Below are positions 37,301 to 50,339 of a stretch of DNA of 64,000 bases, piece after piece. Origin of the DNA: Triglochin maritima (taxonomy: Eukaryota > Streptophyta > Magnoliopsida > Alismatales > Juncaginaceae); assembly GCA_963682175.1 (NCBI GenBank), contig OY821786.1:31737501-31801500 (forward strand). Direction: 5' to 3'. The notes below the pieces were generated by a model. The model had not been told where the DNA came from, made no database searches, and worked only from the letters and a program-made list of their open reading frames with translations. Positions within the stretch are counted from its first letter, which is position 1. Every line of letters begins with the position of its first letter. The position numbers and the translations under genes were made by a program.

Positions 37301-40300
37301 ATGAATTTAGCATTTCCAGTTTCAACAATTCTCGTACTATGGTTAGGACAATAAAATCTAAAGCCTTTAGATTTTTCTGGATAACCAATGAAGAAACAAC
37401 TGGTCGTTCTTGAATCCAGTTTCTTTTCATGTGGATTACAAATTCTTACTTCCGCCGGGCAACCCCAAACATGCAGGTGCCTTAAACTAGGTTTCATTCC
37501 CGTCCACAGTTCAAAAGGAGTCTTTGGACTGCCTTACTAGGAATCCTGTTTAACAAATACATAGCGATTTTTAAGGCATGCATCCACAATGATAAAGGCA
37601 ATGAGCAATTATTTAACATACTTCTAACCATATCCATTAAAGTATGATTGCGTATTTCTGCAACACCATTTTGTTGCGGTGTGCCTGGCATTGTGTATTG
37701 AGCACAAATACCACGTCCTTCGAGAAATTTAGCAAATGGACCAGGACATTGTCCACTTTCATCATACTTTCCATAATATTCACCACCTCTATCAGATCTA
37801 ATTATTTCACCTTTTTGTCCAGTTGTCTTTCAACCTCATTAACAAACACCTCTAAAGTATTTGTTGCTTGAGATTTTTCATGCAACAAGTAGACATAACC
37901 ATGACGTGAAAAATCATCAATAAAGGTGATAAAATATTTTTCCCCACTAAAGGATGGAACATCAAAAGGTCCACATATATCGGTGTGTACAATTTCAAGG
38001 AGTTGTGTGCTTCTTGTGTCTGATTTCTTAATTGTGTGTTTTGTGAATTTTCCTTTAATACAATCCACACATACGTTAAGATCAGTAAAATCCAAATTAT
38101 GAAGGATTTCATTCTTTACTAATCTTTGCATTCTTTCTTTGGATACGTGACCCAAACGTTTATGCCACAAGTAAGCTGAACTTTCATCCACTAAACCACG
38201 TTTCATACCAACACTATGATGCAAGGTCAATAAGGTTTCAGCAAACAAATTATCAAGATTTAACTTGTATAAACCATCACAACGTACACCAGAACCAACA
38301 AAAAGATTTTGCTTAAACAAACTGAAACTTCCATTCCCAAATTTAGAACAATAACCAGTTATATCAAGTTTAGACAAAGAAACTAAATTACGAGAAAGAG
38401 ATGGAACGTAAAGAGTCTGATAAAGATCTAAATGGTGTCCTGTTTCTAAAAGTAAACGATAAGTCTCAATCCCTTCAACTGGTGCTTTGACACGGTTCCC
38501 CCCATAAAGACAAAGTTCTCATTTGGGTTTGTGGTTTGGATCGTAACGAATCCCTGCATCGTATTAGAAACATGAGTGGTACAACCAGAATCAATCCACC
38601 AAGTATTATAAGGAACGTCTGCCAAATATGATTCGAAACATACAAAAACATTATGTTTACCTTTACTTTCGAACCATGTCTTACGTTTATGGCAGTCTTT
38701 CTGATAGTGTCCAGGTTTGTGGCAGAAATGACACTTATCACCATTTTGTTCCTTCTTGTGGATTTGAGCAGATGACTCGTGGATCTTTAACGGTCCTTTA
38801 TTGTCCTTTCCATACTTCTTTCCTGGTTTCCTTTTAACTCCTGAATAACCTACGAGATTGATAGAGTGGATTCCTTGTTTCTTAAGTCTTGCCTCTTCTT
38901 GAATAAGCATACTTTGAAGTTCAGTCACATTTCATTTATCCTTCATTGTGTTATAATTTATTTGGAATGGGCCGTACTCCTGAGGCAAAGAATTTATGAT
39001 AAACTGTACAAGGAAACTATCATCCACTTTCATTCCCATGGTTCTTAATCTTGCTGCTATGTTTGACATTTCTGTCACATATTGATGCATAGTACGCGAA
39101 CCATCGAACTTCATGGTGGTTAACATACTCATTAATGTACTAGCACACGACTTATCAGCAGATTTAGATTGAGCAGTATCTTTCACATACTTCATAAATT
39201 CCTTAGCATCACTAGTTTCAGGAATAGTAGTCTTAATGTTATTTGTCACTGTCATTCGCATAAGCATTAAACTCAGTCTATTTGATCTTTCCCAACTCTT
39301 ATGAAAAGATTTTTCTTCATTATTGCTTGTCTCGGTAAGAGCAATGGGCTTATCAGTCATGAGTGCTAAGTTAAGATCAAGAACACCTAAATGAAACTTG
39401 ACTTCTTCACTCCATTCATTATAATTAAGCCCATTAAACTTTGTAATAGACGAAGCTTGCGAATGAAGTGAAACATTAACAGATGCTGCAAAAATAAATA
39501 AATGCTCCTACATTAACGCTTTGAGACAACTTAATCACGTAATTCAGACTTATATAGCTATAAAAATATTAAATTAAATATATATTGAAAATCTCCTTTG
39601 GGTGTTATAACAATATATAACAATGAACCATAATTGATGCTTAATTAAATTTTACATAATTGGAAATTAAATATGCTTCAATAAGACATGTTTGTTATCT
39701 TTGGATATACTAAACACATCTAAATCGACATATCAATTAACCACAATAATGTTCATGATCACAAATAGGTTGATCCACCTTTGGGTGATCTTAAATATTT
39801 TGTAATTTATGAACTTCAATTATTCATGATAAATCATTAAGTCATTTCATTATAGCATCACGTAATCATGAATAATAGAATCTAACTTAGTTTGACATCT
39901 ATGAGAAACATTCTAAATCGGTCACTTTGGCGACTACGATTTATACATAATATAGATATCATATGAATAGTTCAAATAAAATAACATGAGTTATTTGTTT
40001 GAGTCAAGATCAGAAGAATAAAAGCAGATAGATGTACTACATAAAATAGACAAATCTTAAATTTGCATAAAATTATTACAAATATCAAAACATGAGTATC
40101 ACGTGTTTTACGGTCATGTACCGATTTTAACCCCCTGTTTCAAGCAACCATACGAAACAGTTTCGTTGCACATTAAAAGGTTCCATACGTAACATGTACC
40201 ATATTTACCGATTTTAACCATGTTTAACAGTAAAAGGTTACATCACACATTAAAATCTATTGCATGAACAGTTACAACATTATAACGTGGGAAATAAACG

Positions 40301-43236
40301 TGTTATCAGGATGGAAAGCTTTTAATGAAATCAAGATAAGGGAAAAAGTCAGTAACGTATGCATTTAGATGTTTTATTAAATTTGAAAAGAATATTTCCT
40401 TGTTTCTTAACTACTTACGTAATCAAGGAAGATCTTGAAATATATGAAATGAAAATCATAGATACACATCAAGGAAAAACATGTCTATCACGAACATTGA
40501 TCTTAAGAATAATGAGAACGTAAACAAATGCTGTAACTGCTTTAGGAAATCACACAATTTTCAGCAGAAGCATCATGTATGCGTGAAGTGAATATAACAT
40601 GAACGGGAAATCATAAGTTCTTAAACCATGCTCTTGATACCAAATGTTAGTCTTTTAATTTGCTTCATGATTAATGTACAACAAAATCCTAATTGCACAT
40701 TATAGGATCTTGAACAAATAATTTCCACAACAATATTAAAAAGAAGACAAGAACACATACCTTGCTCCATGATTCTATTCAACGAAGAGAAATCTTCAAT
40801 TGTTATGAATTGATTTCTCCCTCTCAACCTCACACACATTTGCTTGATAGAAGTTTTGATGGGGAAAACTATCTTGTGTCTTTGGAAAAGGGAGGACTAA
40901 TCCTTTTATAGAAGTATAGGGAGTAACCACTCATCATGGTGTAACTACCCACTTACCATAAATCTCTCTTAATTAATTAATTGATTATTAATTTCGTAAT
41001 ATTATTAATTTAATAAAATTGACACTTAATACATGGGTTACAAGAAATATCTAACAATCTACACTGACGTCGCGAGCAAGGAAAAAAGTACTAGGAGTTT
41101 AACATTTTATTTCTTACTCAGCATTATCCCCTGAGTATGTATGCACTACAATTTTGGATAGTGGGAAAATGTGAGCTTGTAGTATTCCTTACTTTAGATT
41201 ATTTTCTGAATAGGTATGCACTACCATTTTACGAATTTTGAAGCATAGAACAAAATAGTCAATTCCAATTTGATGTACCATGTGCCTGCACAACACAGAT
41301 TTTAGCTTGTCAGATTATTATACTCCACTCTTGACAATTAGTCGAAGTGAAAAACACATTAATTTCTGTATATTCATCTAGAATGAAACTCTGAGAGGAA
41401 TATAACTTCAAGGAAAAGCTACATTTTATGTGTTCGGGGTTTTGAATATCTATTTTTCTTTTTCGACACACGTCGAGGTAAAGCTGTTTCTATTGTGTTA
41501 CGTTAGCACTGTAGATCCAATTTTTCTTAACCAGTATATTTTCCATCTGTATCGGTTAAAACTGGAAAGTTATAAAAATGTCCAGATTAGGACTTACGAA
41601 CCCATTACGTTGTTCTTGCTTGCGCTTCCTATTGAAATATAAATGTTAAATACTGTCTCTGTATGGTATGCACTCTCTCAGCTCTGCCAAAAGGTTAGAT
41701 TTTTTTAGAGAAAAAGAAATTAATTGCAAGAATCCTGGCTTCAATATGCTTTACAATTTTGTAAGCAAACAGTAGGACCCTGCGATTTTTTTGATCAATC
41801 AACACGAACAGAATAAAATCAATAAAACGGAAGCGTATGAAGCAAGAAAACAGGACAAACCAACATAGTGAGACACGAGGGACCTATAAAACATAGGCTC
41901 TGCAATCCAAACATAAAGAAAAAAGAGACTAAAGCATATAGCTAGAAGCCTAGAAGACCATGGAGTTATTTGGAGAACTAAGTTTGGAGGTCAGTCAAAT
42001 TTTCACATGACAAATTGCTAATTTTAGTTTTTTAGGATGTCATTTGTTTGCATAGAAGGACATGCAAGAGGTGACTAGAAGTTGTGCAGTTTGAGTGCTA
42101 AAATTATGCTCTATGGCTTTTGCTTGGTCTTATATTTAAGATAATCAAGTTACAATCTAAGAACATTAGAGAAGTCGATAATTCCTTTCGGTGCAACAGT
42201 GCAACTTAAATCTTGAAGTTGAACAAAAGCAAGAGACCGATAAAAAAAATCAAAGCAAGAGAGTTCACTGTTGCTATTGTTAATTTTTTTATTCAAGTTG
42301 CAATTACTTGCTGCAAGTGAAAATTTGTCGGAAAAATGTCACGACTTGAAGGTTCTGCAGTTGATTGAAGTTAAAATTTGCTTCTGGTGTGGGGTCTTTG
42401 CAACCCTAGGTTCACGTTGCAGTCTTATTGGAAACAACTGACAGTTTTTTTCCATGAACACCAACTCTAGTTGCTTGGATATATTTTTCAGCCTCTCTCC
42501 CAATTAATGTAGATTCATTCTTGTCTTAGTTTTATGAACGTCTATTATTTCAGGGAACACTTGCAGCTGCAAAAAACGCTGGTGCTTTTGTTCGTGGAGA
42601 TGATGTTATGCACAAATTGTTCACAGAACTTGCTTACCGGTACAGGTATTTTTTCAGACTTCAGTCTTGGTAGGATCAATGTAAAAAAAATGATGTGAGA
42701 TGTTGGTAAAAAATTGATTTGTTTATAGGGATAGAGCAGGTGGATACACGAGATTACTTCGTACACGGATACGAATGGGGGATGCAGCACCCATGGCATA
42801 CATTGAGTAATCCTCTTTCATTAAGTCCCTCTCTTAATTTATTTGAATGAGAAGAAATACACTATGATATTTATAGCTTTATGTATAACTTTGTATTTTG
42901 GTTATAAAATGGTAACAAGAAATACACGACAAAATTTGTTCATTTTTGGTTATCAATTGACTGTTAGGTTGCTTCATTATCATTTCACTGCTACATAATC
43001 AGTAGTTGGATCTCCACTATGTTATGTTCCACACTCCATACTAATCATTCTATTTTCTTCATTCATTCATTGTGTTCAGGTTTATTGACAGAGAGAATGA
43101 GCTCAGAGAAGCAAAACCCGCCACTCCCCAGCCACCACAAAGAGCTGCTATTGATCCTTGGACAAAATCACGTGCATGCCAACGCTGGGCGCCTCCAAAG
43201 GAAGACAAAACCTCTGAGTCCGAAAGTCAGGGTTAA
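31347..43236 (+). CDS. Mitochondrial ribosomal protein bL17m (large subunit), six exons
   Basis: Exons are 31347-31402, 31479-31533, 34388-34438, 42554-42645, 42729-42806 and 43080-43236, joining in frame to 489 bases (162 residues plus TAA). All introns start GT and end AG. The product begins [19 protein letters not shown] and continues through [60 protein letters not shown] and [13 protein letters not shown], the conserved order of the bacterial-type L17 family. A plant-specific tail of about 40 residues follows ([20 protein letters not shown]). Its length fits plant mitochondrial L17 homologues; plastid L17 is longer and has a transit peptide, which is absent here. The protein lies near the peptide exit tunnel in ribosomes. 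Intron 3 (34439-42553) contains a complete copia element; intron 2 is long and repeat-rich. No premature stop, so the gene is probably functional. Confidence 0.93.
31555..32680. repeat. Degenerate tandem repeats in bL17m intron 2
   Basis: About nine diverged units carry the core GGAAAGGTGGGATCTTTTTG, at roughly 31561, 31654, 31765, 31878, 32006, 32112, 32296, 32478 and 32641. Most also carry a second anchor near TTTTGTCTCTATAAG...GTTTGTAG. Spacing is about 93-128 bases in the first six units and 163-184 in the rest. Confidence 0.75.
33249..33698. mobile_element. Possible PIF/Harbinger-type MITE in bL17m intron 2
   Basis: The left end reads TAGGCCCTGTTTGGTTGG and the right end AACCAAACGTTG, sharing GTTTGGTT in inverse orientation. 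TTA flanks both sides (33246-33248, 33699-33701), the preferred Harbinger target. The terminal match is short, so the call is tentative. Confidence 0.35.
34616..35012 (-). repeat. 3' LTR of the intronic copia element
   Basis: 397 bp. Direct copy of 40645-41056. It lacks the CCACTCATCATGGTGTAA segment present in the other LTR. Confidence 0.95.
35411..39490 (-). pseudogene. Copia gag-pol polyprotein, all domains present but frame broken
   Basis: Reading the minus strand from about 39490: gag ([20 protein letters not shown], then [14 protein letters not shown]); a zinc knuckle [17 protein letters not shown] (about 38730); protease with [12 protein letters not shown] (about 38600); the integrase zinc-binding part [20 protein letters not shown] (about 38200); the integrase catalytic part [22 protein letters not shown] and [13 protein letters not shown] (38000-37660); reverse transcriptase [30 protein letters not shown] and [12 protein letters not shown] (36800-36380); and RNase [21 protein letters not shown] to a stop after IIENNY at 35414. 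Breaks include a stop between gag parts near 38930, shifts near 38410, 37750 and 37495, a stop at the start of the RT core and one before RNase H (about 35900). The element cannot encode its own enzymes. Confidence 0.92.
40645..41056 (-). repeat. 5' LTR of the intronic copia element
   Basis: 412 bp. The tRNA-Met-type primer-binding site abuts it at 40630-40643 on the minus strand. Confidence 0.95.
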
Positions 43237-46233
43237 ATTCATGCAGCCGTGAATTGGACTCATGATACACACTTTCTCACTTTGCTAAATTTTTGGTTTC
43301 ACCCCAAGTTAAGTAACATAGTTTGTCTATTCATGTTCACAAATTCATAATGGGTTCTCCATATTCGAGTTTGGCTGCCTGTATGAGATGGCAGCGATCA
43401 AAAAGCATTCTCGAGGTGAATGTCTGAAGAATGTTGTAACAGGCTTCATTCATTCTCCTTTTAGATGTTCTATAAATTTTTTGATAACTTTTGATTGTTT
43501 TCTTGAGTAATTGTTTCATGTAAGTTGTTGGGATTTATTTTGCATGTTTTAAATTTTTTAATATGTTCTTCTCAATGCAGATCCTTTTAAGTGAGAGTTT
43601 CAGAAACCTTTTTGTTTTTCTGATGCAAGTCATAGTTCACTTCTTCCTGGTGTTCTCGTTTTTGGATGAATGAAATTTTCTGCTAGTTTAAACTTTGCCC
43701 AATGCAAGTTGCATGAAGCTACCAGTAAAGCATATGTTGCTTTCTGCTTCTGATTTGTGTGGTAGGCTTATGTTCTTTCCAGAATAGATATATTTTTCTT
43801 TTATGACTCATAATTCCCCGGCATCATGAATAGATACATTATCACATTATCTTTGTGCTCTGGTTTTCTTGTTCAATGAGCAAAAATATTTCAGGTTTGT
43901 CTTTTTCTAGATAAAAAACACGTGTCCTTTTACCCGTTTGGTCTTTGTTCAATGGTCATTTATGACCGTATATATGGATACTGCTATAGGTATATCCGCC
44001 TGATTCGTTCACCTCCTTAATTATATGCTTTCAGATCCCATAATAGAATCTTACACTTCATATGATAGATGGTTGTGGGCTAGGTTGGACATTTTTATAG
44101 TGCTATGAATTGATGTCAAGGTGTTGCCTTTTATACAAGATTTCGTGTCGTATTGTATATTGTCCGTATAGTACTATGATAGATTGTGTTGCGTGTCAAT
44201 CGTGTCATATCGTATATTTTCGTGCCGCATGTACATTTTGTGTATGAGATATTTAATAAAGTTGAAATAAATATGTAATATTTGGATTGGTAATTATCAA
44301 GTAATATGATATAATGATATATTCATTCTAACAAAGATCTTAAACAATAGTTTTAAAGTAAAAACAAATTAATTAGACTATTAAAATCGTAAACGTGTTA
44401 GTTTGCGGGTTATAGAATTCCATAGACATTTGGTGTCGTATCGTATGTTGTCAATTTATAATGATATATTCATTCTAACAATTGAAGAATTCTATCACGT
44501 GTTTTGTGTAAAATTACCATGTCACTGTTGGGAGTTCTTAGGTTGGCAACCTATAATTTCTGGTTAAGATACAAAATACTAAAATAACCTTGAAAACTAA
44601 TTTATACGTGATAGAAAACAATTACTTAATTATCACCGATAACAATTCTTCATTTTGTTGATTTTGCCTCTAAAGTTCTTTTCCTTTTTTACAATTATTA
44701 AGGTTTTCTAGACGTCAGGGTTTTTTTATTGGGTACAGATGAAAAACAGTAAGATCGGATTTAATGTTTGTGAAATTTCATAAATTGCTTGTATAACCGA
44801 CTCCCCTTCAAAATTGCTTGGTTGGTCTCACTCTGTCGAGAAATTCAACCAACTCAGTTGCGGATCCATCAACCATTAGGTATTTTACAAATTTGCTATT
44901 ATATCTGACAAAAAAAAAATCCTAGATGTAAAAATAAGTGAAATAAAAAAGACAAAACTATTCTCCACCACTTTCCTTGGTCACTCCTTGTACTTATTCT
45001 GAAAACAACGTCGTCGACGATATCATTTTTTGGGAACAATCTCGGTCAGATGTGCTCGCCGTAGTGAGGGTAAGGAAGAGGGGTGTATATCACATCACAC
45101 TAAAAAAATATCGTCATAAAAGATAAATATTTCATCCATTCTTGCACCGTGACGATGACTCTCTTTGGGCAATACCGACCGAACTCACCTGGAGGCCTTC
45201 CTCCTCCACTATCGGTCGAGTTATGAGACGAGATTGGTGGAGGAGGTGAGTAATTTCTTTATCCATCCAAAGGTGGCTTCAACAATAAGTGCACACTTGA
45301 CCATGTTTGAAGGAAATGCCATTGAGTTAATGCAAGGAAGAATACAATTCGAGGTGGGAATCTGAGGGCTTCAAGGTGCATTTTATGAAGATCAAAAGCA
45401 AAGACTTCTAGAGCACGTATGAGACAGGGAAGAAAGAGAATTTTTGAATGTGTAGTGAAAGGATGAGATGTAGAAAGGTAAGACAAATATAATTCCATCG
45501 ATACAAAATTACAGTATTAGTCTCGTTATTTTTGTAAGGGGGATCCACTATTTTAAAAAAGTGTTGACATCAATTTACCATTATTGATAACTCGAAATTT
45601 TAACTTCGAATGGAAAATCTAAACTCTAGATCTTGTTTTATCATACTATGTGTGACGGCCCAACTGTCAGGGATAATGTTAACTTAAAGAGATGGACGAG
45701 TCAAAAAAAATTGATCCGACCCCGACGACCTCCTTAATCATTCTCGATGACTTGGTCGAGAGTAGTGGTCATCCGGATTGATGGCTTTTCTTGTAGTGTA
45801 TTCAAATGGAAGAGTGTCTCTAAAACAATTTGATCACCCCCGACTTGCTAAGCAATTTTTCAAATTCTAATATTCTTAAGTCTTATATATGCCTTTTCGA
45901 GATTCGTAAAACGAATGAGTCGAGCCTGCTCGAGATCGGCGGCTTGATAAGGAAAATATTCCGCTCGTCGCTCGCTTGTTAAGGGTTTCGATTCTATTCG
46001 CGAGCAGCTTGTTAACCCGGACTTAGTTTTATTTTTCATATAACCTCATTCGGTGCAATATTTCCCCGAGCACAAAGATGCATGTTCCCAACCCAACTCA
46101 CTTATGTTTTATAGGGTGTGTTTGGCTAGAGCTCCCTGATATCCATTTTTCCTTGAATCTAGCTTCATGCAATGATGATAAAGAAGTTGCTCTTCCGTGG
46201 AGATGTTTGGCTGGGAGAAGAGTGGGTAGACGA
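43237..46233. other. bL17m 3' flank and intergenic DNA
   Basis: The 3' untranslated region starts here; no clear AATAAA signal was found. Around 44100-44530 there are CGTGTCGTAT/CGTGTCATATCG motifs and a right-end-like AAAATTACCATG, suggesting a degraded hAT relative. Near 45790 the string CTTGTAGTG resembles a CACTA end (its inverse begins CACTACAAGAAAA), but no matching left end with TSD was found. No gene recognised. Confidence 0.5.
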
Positions 46234-46690
46234 GATATGTCTAGACTTGTCAAAATCAGGCACGACACGATAACAGGACACTGACACGACACGATAATTT
46301 AGTGTATGGGTATAGAAACCTGGAGACGAATACACGATAAGCATACACGACACGATACACGAACCCTTATCGGGTTGGGTTCGTGTATAAGGGTCCATAC
46401 ACGAAATACACGATAAGGATATCGTGTATATCGGGTATACACGAGACACGATTACACGGTTGTACACGATTAAGTTACGATTGGACACGTTAGGATTCGA
46501 TACACGGTAGACACGATGGACACGTTAGGCTACGATACACGATAGGACCTGATCTGATTAACTGACTAATACTAAAAACTGATTAACCGATTAACCGTAT
46601 AACAAATAACCCCACCCACCTAAAAGCCAAAGTCACGAAATCAGAATCCCTAACCATATTCCTTCTTTCGCCGCCGCTCAACCTTCAACC

Positions 46691-48786
46691 TGTAGGATTT
46701 CATGTTTAATTATACATATATATTTTCGAATTTTTATGTATAATAAGGATCAATTTTCAATTTTCTATAATTTATTTCATGCATGCATCAATTTGTTTCA
46801 ATATCTAGTTTCAAAACTTTATTAAAACAAATTTGGACTCCGAAATTCATACCTAGAAGTTCTCTAAAACTTCTTGAAGATTCGGAGACGTTGGGGATGC
46901 TCCTCGCTGCGCCGGATGCCTCCGAATATTCACCAAACTCTAAACAAGATCGGAGAGAGGGAAGCTAGTCTCTCAATCTCCGATAGGGTTTAGAATCCAA
47001 TTACTAACCTCTCTTTAATTCTCTTGAGAAGATGATCTCTTAAGAACTAAAACTAAGCTTAAGAATTAAGGGATTTTCGTGGAGAATTATGGAAAGAGAA
47101 TTTTTGCACAAGAAATAATGAATGAATTAATTGGGTAATGAAATAAGCTTGTATTTATAAGCTCTCTCCAAATTACCTATTCATGTGCAACCCCTTGCTC
47201 ATGATCTCATGCAAAATTCCATCTAACCATCTATTATTTAATAATAAATAATATTAGTCACGAATTAAATCAATTATGAACCAATTCCATGCATGATCTA
47301 ATTAATTCTTAAATTAATTCTGCATAAAACCGTCTGACTGGTCGACCGTTTGCGAGGTCCGGTCGACCGTTTCGACCGAGTTTCGGTCGACCGATCCATA
47401 TTCTCGGTCGACCGACCGTTTCGACCGAGTTTCGGTCGACCGATCCATATTCTCGGTCGACCATTCGTAACAAAAAGGTTCATCGCAATGTTCGGTCGAC
47501 CAAAAAAGAACAGACGAAATTCTCGTTACGCTCGATACACATCCGATCGACCGTGCAACATTGCGATCGACCGCGCAACATTCGGTCGACCGTTTATGGT
47601 CGAGCGTTCGACCATTTTTGCACAGTGCATGCAGACTTGTCAAATTTCGGTTTAACCCCTACAAAATTTGACATTTCGGGATTAGTAGTAAATTCACAAC
47701 TTATGTAACATATTATCCTATGTAATGATCAATCATTACACCCCATAATATTTACATCACATATGAATTTAATTTAGATTCTAATTATGTTATAAATCAC
47801 AACATAATTTTGATTTTGCTTGTTCACCCCATGTGTCATATTTTCACATGAAACCCGACACATCCTATGAACTCAAAATCCCCATTTCTTGTTTCCCAGT
47901 TTTACGGTGTGACCTATGGGAGGATCTAAACTAAGTTGGCAGCGATATTAAGAGCTTAATATCACAAGCTATAAGCGGTATCTAGCTACACATTATAGCT
48001 CCCAATTAGTTAGATGTCTTAATTCCACTCGAACCAAAACCCGATCCAATTAGTGATGGAGTGCACCACTTGTGTTCGTCCCTTGCCTCATGATATTAAG
48101 AATACACACAAAGTAGTATTGTGTCATCTTTGTATTAGTATTCATTTCTTGATCTTTTTAAGCTAGTTATAAATATGTGACTTTACTCAAATAACATTGT
48201 GCACATTATAATTTTGCTTTATCAATGGTCCCACTAATATCATCACTCAATTAAGAGGGGGCAATGATAGTCTTTTGACTAACTATCTTCTCCAACAAAA
48301 GTTGTACTTAACCAACCAATGTCTTTACACCATACTGATCGATAGTTCAAGACACTGATCTAATTAAGTATTCCTTAAGTGATTAGATATAAGTCTCATA
48401 TCAAAGGACCAAAGACACAGTAAATTATTAATGACACAGAAACACATTTCTATAATATTTTACTTATTAGGTCTATTCAGTATACAAAAGTAATATTTTC
48501 CTCTTTTGCATACCTGTGTTGTCACTCACTTGTAGAGCTACAATGATCTATGACCAACACGACAATCTTAACTAGGTAATTAATGTTCCATGTTAATTAC
48601 CATGATTGCGAATATCTTTTGTTTTATGTAAACCAATATCTTTTAGAGCTCTACGGTTAAGGACCAAGAGTCTCTTCCTTAACACTTCTAAAAGACGAAT
48701 AACATAAACAAGGAACAAAATGATTTCTCATTCAATTCATAATAATTGACATTTAAAAGTAAAACTTTTAGAACACATTCCCTTCA
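46691..48786 (-). mobile_element. Solo LTR nested in the hAT element, 2.1 kb, with 5-bp TSD
   Basis: In plus coordinates it begins TGTAGGATTTCATG and ends ACATTCCCTTCA. CAACC flanks both ends (46686-46690, 48787-48791). Minus orientation is preferred because the inverse begins TGAAGGGAATGTG and ends ATGAAATCCTACA, typical of long copia LTRs, but this is not proven. It contains GGTCGACCG palindromes (47340-47610), including an approximately 60-base duplicated segment. No internal region. Confidence 0.82.
47340..47610. repeat. GGTCGACCG palindrome array in the hAT-nested solo LTR
   Basis: Six exact copies of GGTCGACCG plus variants (GGTCGACCA, ATCGACCG). A segment with TTTCGACCGAGTTTCGG and GATCCATATTCTCGG occurs twice in tandem. 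The surrounding LTR does not otherwise resemble those at 27799 or 53082. Confidence 0.88.
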
Positions 48787-50339
48787 CAACCTTCCCTACG
48801 TTGACGCCTCTCACCGTCGACCCTCCACTCCCCAGCCTCTCCTCTCGCCACCGGACCTCCTCTCACTGCCTCCCTTCCACTCCCCACCGCAACCCCTCAT
48901 CTCGTTGTCGTCCCTCCACTTCTTCCTTTTGGTAAGATGTAGATTTGGGTGGTTTCGTTTTGGTTTTTGTTGAAGTTCTTTGTTTATTTGGTTCCAATCG
49001 ATGGGTCTGATAACTTAAATAGGTGGATTCAGATTTAGGAGCTCAAATCGATGGGTTCATATTAGATATTCATATTTGCTCTAAGTTTATTTATGTCGAT
49101 GGGTTCAAATTAATTGAGTGTCGAGCTTGAGTTGGAAGTGTTGGTGTAGGATCAATATGGTTTGAGCCTGGAGGACGGTTGCACCAGGATCAATAGGATT
49201 AATTTATTGTTTGAAGTTTTGAGGTTGGATGACAGTTGCACCAGCTCCTCCTTTAAGAATGTTAGGTAGAAGTTGGAGGTGGTCAGATAAGGAAGATTTT
49301 GAGGTTCTAACAATTATAATATGTAAATTCCAACCAATGCCCACCTGTTATTTCGCTTTTTTAGGTGGAGCAAGAATGATTTATTTTGAAATATTTATTT
49401 TTTTCCACAAAATATTTTGATACTTTTAGCCAAATTGACACTAAGTTTTACGTTTGTGGAGATTTTGGTTGTCTTTTTAGGTTGAAGTTACTTTTTATAG
49501 ATTTTTTTGTGTGTTTTCTTTTTAAATGTTTCAAGATAGGAGCACCAAGTTGATTCCCCCCCCCCCCCCCCCCTCCTTTCTCCTTTTTCTCTTAGTTCAT
49601 CTTGGGATTGTTGGAGTTTTTGTTCTTGTTGTTCTGATGATTTCAGGATGTTTGTGTTTTTCACGTCTGCTTGGTGAAGAGTGATCAAAATTTTCAGTAT
49701 GAGGTCAGTTTATAAGCAAACTGGTAAATGGATCTTTAATAAGATCTTCTACACCCAATTAAAATGAATTTTTGAGTCAATAAATTGCTGGTTTCAATTA
49801 GATATGCATGCACCAAAGAAATCTATATATTTAAGTGAAAACAAAAACAAAACAGAAAATGTAGAGTTGAAATGGATTTATTTCTGTTGTTTTCATGATA
49901 TTAGCTTGAAGAAATTACTAATACATGTATTTATTTCTATTGTTTTCCTGATATTAGCTTGAAGAGTCAAGAATCGAGATGGACATACACAACCAAGCTG
50001 GAGTCGATGCTATGGTATGTACTCTTTCTTTATTCTGCAGCTTCCGGTATTGATTCCAATGATGATTTCAATAGTTAGATTTTTGATTCAGTGATACTAG
50101 TAGCATAGTTGGCTGCGATGATTCAGTGATACTAGTAGCATAGTTGAATTCAGTGATTTTTTGATGAATTCAGTCGATTCCGTTATGATTAGTAGTGGTT
50201 CATTGGTTGTGTATATTTATAAATCCTATAATTCTTAAAGGTTGAGAGACAATCTACGGAAGAAGAACATACTATACCTGTAACCCAAGAATCCTTGTCA
50301 CCTAGTAATGATTTACTTTTATATTTTTCTGAATATGTA

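Larger units (their letters stand above)
34616..41056 (-). mobile_element. Complete Ty1/copia retrotransposon in bL17m intron 3, 6.4 kb, with 5-bp TSD
   Basis: LTRs are 34616-35012 (397 bp) and 40645-41056 (412 bp), with TGTTAG...CTAACA ends. ATCTA flanks both sides (34611-34615, 41057-41061). On the minus strand the primer-binding site TTTGGTATCAAGAGC follows the right LTR, and a polypurine tract AAGTGGGAGAA precedes the left one. The gag-pol region is minus strand. By eye the LTRs differ by about 13 substitutions plus an 18-base and a 3-base indel, roughly 3% divergence. The element lies antisense to the host gene and leaves its splice sites intact. Confidence 0.95.

Noticed and set aside
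45098..45799. Small CACTA element (CACTA at 45098, TAGTG near 45799)
   Set aside because: The ends do not match beyond CACTA and the flanking trinucleotides (TCA, TAT) differ; kept only as a possible right end.
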